Of a stretch of DNA of 37,971 nt, positions 36,378 to 37,971 are shown in pieces. The DNA comes from Streptomyces sp. NWU339. Lineage in GTDB: Bacteria > Actinomycetota > Actinomycetes > Streptomycetales > Streptomycetaceae. Each line of letters begins with the position of its first letter. Position 1 is the first letter of the stretch. The translations under genes were made by a program, and so were the position numbers. Under the pieces are notes generated by a model. It was not told the origin of the DNA. It made no database searches and was given only the letters and a program-made list of their open reading frames with translations. The DNA is taken from positions 1-37,971 of the forward strand of contig NZ_QFRK01000056.1 of the NCBI RefSeq assembly GCF_003143855.1. Direction: 5' to 3'.

Positions 36378-36420
36378 CGACGGTGCCCCCGAGCCGCACA
36401 CCGGCCCGGGGGCACCGTCG
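36378..36420. terminator. Bidirectional terminator between ppc and the membrane protein gene
   Basis: A perfect 14-bp stem (CGACGGTGCCCCCG at 36378-36391, complement at 36407-36420) lies between two convergent genes, 14 bp after the ppc stop and about 35 bp after the other gene's stop. It can serve both. Confidence 0.85.
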
Positions 36421-36454
36421 TCCGTCGTGCACCGGACCGCGCACGGGCCCGCCC

Positions 36455-36967
36455 TCACCTCACCAGGAACGCCGCCGTCACCAGCGCCACGCCCGACAAC
36501 CCCATCACCCACGCCGGCCGCGTCCGCAGCAACCCGCCCGCCACCACCACCGACGCCAGCATCAGCGCCCCGCCCAGCGGGACCCACGCGTAGAGCACCC
36601 CCGCCGGACCCGAACGCACCACCTCGGTCCCGTCCGGCTTCACCACCACCGTGTACGTCCGCCCCTCCGCCACCGCCGCCGTGTCCTCCAGCACGACCTC
36701 GGCCCGCGGCTGCGACCCCGGCGACAACGGCGCGTACGCCCCCTTGCAGGTCCCCGCACCGCACGACGCCACGGTGACCGTGCCCCGCTCCCGGCCCTTC
36801 GTCAGCATCACGTACTGCGCCGTGCCCCACGACGCCCACACACCCGCGATCAGGATCAGCACGGTGACCGTGCCCATCGCCGCGAGCCGGCCGAACCGCA
36901 GCGCGGCGGAGGAACGCCGGGAAGAGCCCCGGGAAGCGCCCCGGGAGGAGGAGACGGCAGAAGGCAT
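36455..36967 (-). CDS. Hypothetical membrane protein
   Basis: A 170-aa protein with a Ser/Arg-rich N-terminus, a first membrane helix (about 30-50, AAMGTVTVLILIAGVWASW) and an external segment (~52-122) with two Cys in VASCGAGTCKGAY and a beta-rich stretch (RTYTVVVKPDGTEVV). Two further helices run from ~124 to the end (VLYAWVPLGGALMLASVVVAGGLL and WVMGLSGVALVTAAFLV). This resembles DUF3592-like actinobacterial membrane proteins, but I do not assign a function. The start codon lies within a hairpin. It is convergent with ppc and upstream of pth's 3' end. Confidence 0.8.
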   Translation of the reverse strand: MPSAVSSSRGASRGSSRRSSAALRFGRLAAMGTVTVLILIAGVWASWGTAQYVMLTKGRERGTVTVASCGAGTCKGAYAPLSPGSQPRAEVVLEDTAAVAEGRTYTVVVKPDGTEVVRSGPAGVLYAWVPLGGALMLASVVVAGGLLRTRPAWVMGLSGVALVTAAFLVR

Positions 36968-36989
36968 GGCCGAGATCCTTGGCCATGCC
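36963..36989 (-). promoter_or_regulatory. Hairpin enclosing the start codon of the membrane protein gene
   Basis: GGCATGGCC and GGCCATGCC pair perfectly (9 bp) around AAGGATCTC in the mRNA. The ATG start lies in the 3' arm and the ribosome site AAGGA in the loop. The same element stands between pth and this gene, so it could act as a pth terminator or as a translation-limiting structure. Confidence 0.45.
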
Positions 36990-37035
36990 CTTGCGGTCGG
37001 TCAACCTCGGCCGGGTGCGAGGCACCGGAACCGGC

Positions 37036-37635
37036 TCACGAGTTGTACGTGCCCTGCGCCCGTTCCAGCCCCTCGATCACCAGACACTCCACCGCGTCCG
37101 CCGCCCGGTCCACGAAGTAGTCCAGCTCCTTGCGCTCCGCCGACGAGAAGTCCCGCAGCACGTAGTCCGCCACCTGCATCCGCCCGGGCGGACGCCCGAT
37201 CCCGAACCGCGCCCGGTGGTACTCCCGCCCGAACGCCTTCGTCATCGACTTCAACCCGTTGTGGCCGTTGTCCCCGCCGCCCAGCTTCAGCCGCAGCGTC
37301 CCGTACTCGATGTCCAGCTCGTCGTGGACCGCCACCACATGGGCCACCGGCACCTTGTAGAACTCCCGCAGCGCGTTCACCGGGCCGCCCGACAGGTTCA
37401 TGAACGACATCGGCTTCGCCACGATCACCCGCCGGCTCGCCGGACCCGGCGGCCCGATCCGCCCCTCCACCACTTGAGCCTGGGCCTTCCCGGCCCGCTT
37501 GAACCGGCCCCCGACCCGCTCCGCCAGCAGGTCCGCCACCATGAACCCCACGTTGTGCCGGTTCATCGCGTACTCCGGCCCCGGATTGCCCAGCCCCGCG
37601 ATCAGCCAGGGCGCCGCCGCGTCATCGGTCGTCAC
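37036..37635 (-). CDS. pth: Peptidyl-tRNA hydrolase
   Basis: A 199-aa esterase that recycles peptidyl-tRNA released from stalled ribosomes. The motif LIAGLGNPGPEYAMNRHNVGFMV contains the catalytic His (H27), and KPMSFMNLSG, VVAVHDELDIEYG and GGDNGHNGLKSM follow with the conserved Asp and Asn. The ending DYVLRDFS is typical. GTG 37635 is preferred over the upstream ATG at 37680: AAGGAGGG lies 11 bases before it, and relatives begin near this point. It lies downstream of rplY on the same strand, separated by hairpins. Confidence 0.95.
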   Translation of the reverse strand: MTTDDAAAPWLIAGLGNPGPEYAMNRHNVGFMVADLLAERVGGRFKRAGKAQAQVVEGRIGPPGPASRRVIVAKPMSFMNLSGGPVNALREFYKVPVAHVVAVHDELDIEYGTLRLKLGGGDNGHNGLKSMTKAFGREYHRARFGIGRPPGRMQVADYVLRDFSSAERKELDYFVDRAADAVECLVIEGLERAQGTYNS

Positions 37636-37695
37636 GTCCGTGTCTCCCTCCTTCACGTATTCACGCCTCCGCGCATCCACGCATCCGCGTCCTGA

Positions 37696-37742
37696 ATGCG
37701 CGTCGGCCGCTGCCCCGCACGGGAACAGCGGCCGACGCGCAT
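37696..37742 (-). terminator. Terminator between rplY and pth
   Basis: A perfect 17-bp stem (ATGCGCGTCGGCCGCTG at 37696-37712, complement at 37726-37742) with a 13-nt loop lies in the rplY-pth gap. It may fully separate the two genes or only attenuate read-through into pth. Confidence 0.8.
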
Positions 37743-37760
37743 CGAAGAATACGAAGCCTC

Positions 37761-37780
37761 CGCGGGCGACGAAGCCCGCG
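37761..37780 (-). terminator. Second, smaller hairpin after rplY
   Basis: A 7-bp stem (CGCGGGC and GCCCGCG) with a 6-nt loop lies 8 bases beyond the rplY stop and directly precedes the larger hairpin. Together they make a tandem terminator. Confidence 0.5.
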
Positions 37781-37787
37781 AGGACGA

Positions 37788-37971
37788 TCAGGCCTCGGCG
37801 GCCTCCTCCTCGCCCTCCGAGACCTCCTCGGCCTGCGCGGCCAGGACCTGCAGCACGACGGTGTCCTCCTCGACCGTCAGCTTCACGCCCTCCGGCAGCA
37901 CCAGGTCCTTGGCGAGGACCGCGGCACCGGCCGCCAGACCCTGCACCGAGACGGTCACGTTGTCCGGGATG
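37788..37971 (-). CDS. rplY: 50S ribosomal protein L25/TL5 (Ctc form), C-terminal part
   Basis: Partial: the 5' part lies beyond the window. The visible 60 residues (IPDNVTVSVQGLAAGAAVLAK... to TGA at 37788-37790) are the C-terminal TL5-type beta domain of the long L25 form that binds 5S rRNA, with the characteristic VLPEGVKLTVEEDTVVLQV. A Glu/Ala-rich tail (EEVSEGEEEAAEA) follows, as in other actinobacterial L25 proteins. Location next to pth is the usual gene order. Confidence 0.92.
   Translation of the reverse strand, partial: IPDNVTVSVQGLAAGAAVLAKDLVLPEGVKLTVEEDTVVLQVLAAQAEEVSEGEEEAAEA

Noticed and set aside
37640..37700. ATG at 37680 as the pth start and CACGCATCC-type short repeats as a regulatory array
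   Set aside because: The ribosome site and family length favour GTG 37635; the repeats are only two or three irregular copies.

Overview
This window looks like chromosomal DNA of a Streptomyces or a very close actinomycete. It is very GC-rich, with strong third-position GC bias, many GTG starts, ATGA/GTGA stop-start overlaps, rare TTA codons and long GC hairpins as terminators. From memory, the backbone order (pmt, rsmI, tatD, rsmA/ksgA, ispE, ABC-F, galTEK, LuxR regulator, tamR/tam, TetR, desaturase, ppc, pth, rplY) matches the S. coelicolor chromosome; this was not checked against a database.

Layout. (1) 1-3450 is a mosaic accessory segment. It holds the 3' end of an IS630-type transposase, a 77-bp copy of the 3' end of pmt, a GntR regulator lacking its native start, a frameshifted GNAT gene, small PRC-barrel and membrane genes, and an orphan 3' fragment of tRNA-Tyr. 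The pmt copy and the true pmt 3' end are direct repeats bounding this segment, so it resembles a decayed integrated element. (2) 3449-12130 is housekeeping: protein O-mannosyltransferase (minus strand), then rsmI, a zinc-finger/His-rich small protein, tatD, rsmA and ispE, a Uma2-fold gene and an ABC-F ATPase. The Rpf gene that I recall lying between tatD and rsmA in S. coelicolor is absent. (3) 12356-20599 carries two tandem membrane-anchored PQQ-propeller proteins, a LuxR-type regulator with a degenerate receiver, and the galT-galE-galK operon. (4) 20600-28020 is a second accessory island between conserved genes. It holds a complete IS630-type element carrying an alpha/beta hydrolase, an M28 membrane peptidase coupled to an isochorismatase-fold hydrolase, a free-standing BesD-type Fe(II)/2-oxoglutarate radical halogenase, a 91-aa orphan protein, an IS3 relic and a tyrosine-integrase relic. 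(5) 28022-37971 is backbone again: GNAT, LuxR response regulator, divergent tamR/tam, a VOC protein, an orphan antitoxin, a desaturase-TetR operon divergent from ppc, a membrane protein, pth and the end of rplY.

How the genes work together. The gal operon is the Leloir pathway. ppc feeds oxaloacetate to the TCA cycle, and tamR/tam protects the same cycle from trans-aconitate. The desaturase and its coupled TetR probably form a membrane-fluidity feedback circuit, with a tandem operator in the desaturase/ppc gap. rsmI and rsmA modify 16S rRNA; pth and rplY serve translation.

The most interesting signal is the halogenase gene at 25925-26680. It has Gly in place of the facial-triad Asp and keeps most of the BesD substrate-pocket residues that I recall. 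It stands alone between hairpin terminators in a mobile-element-rich island, without the other bes pathway genes.
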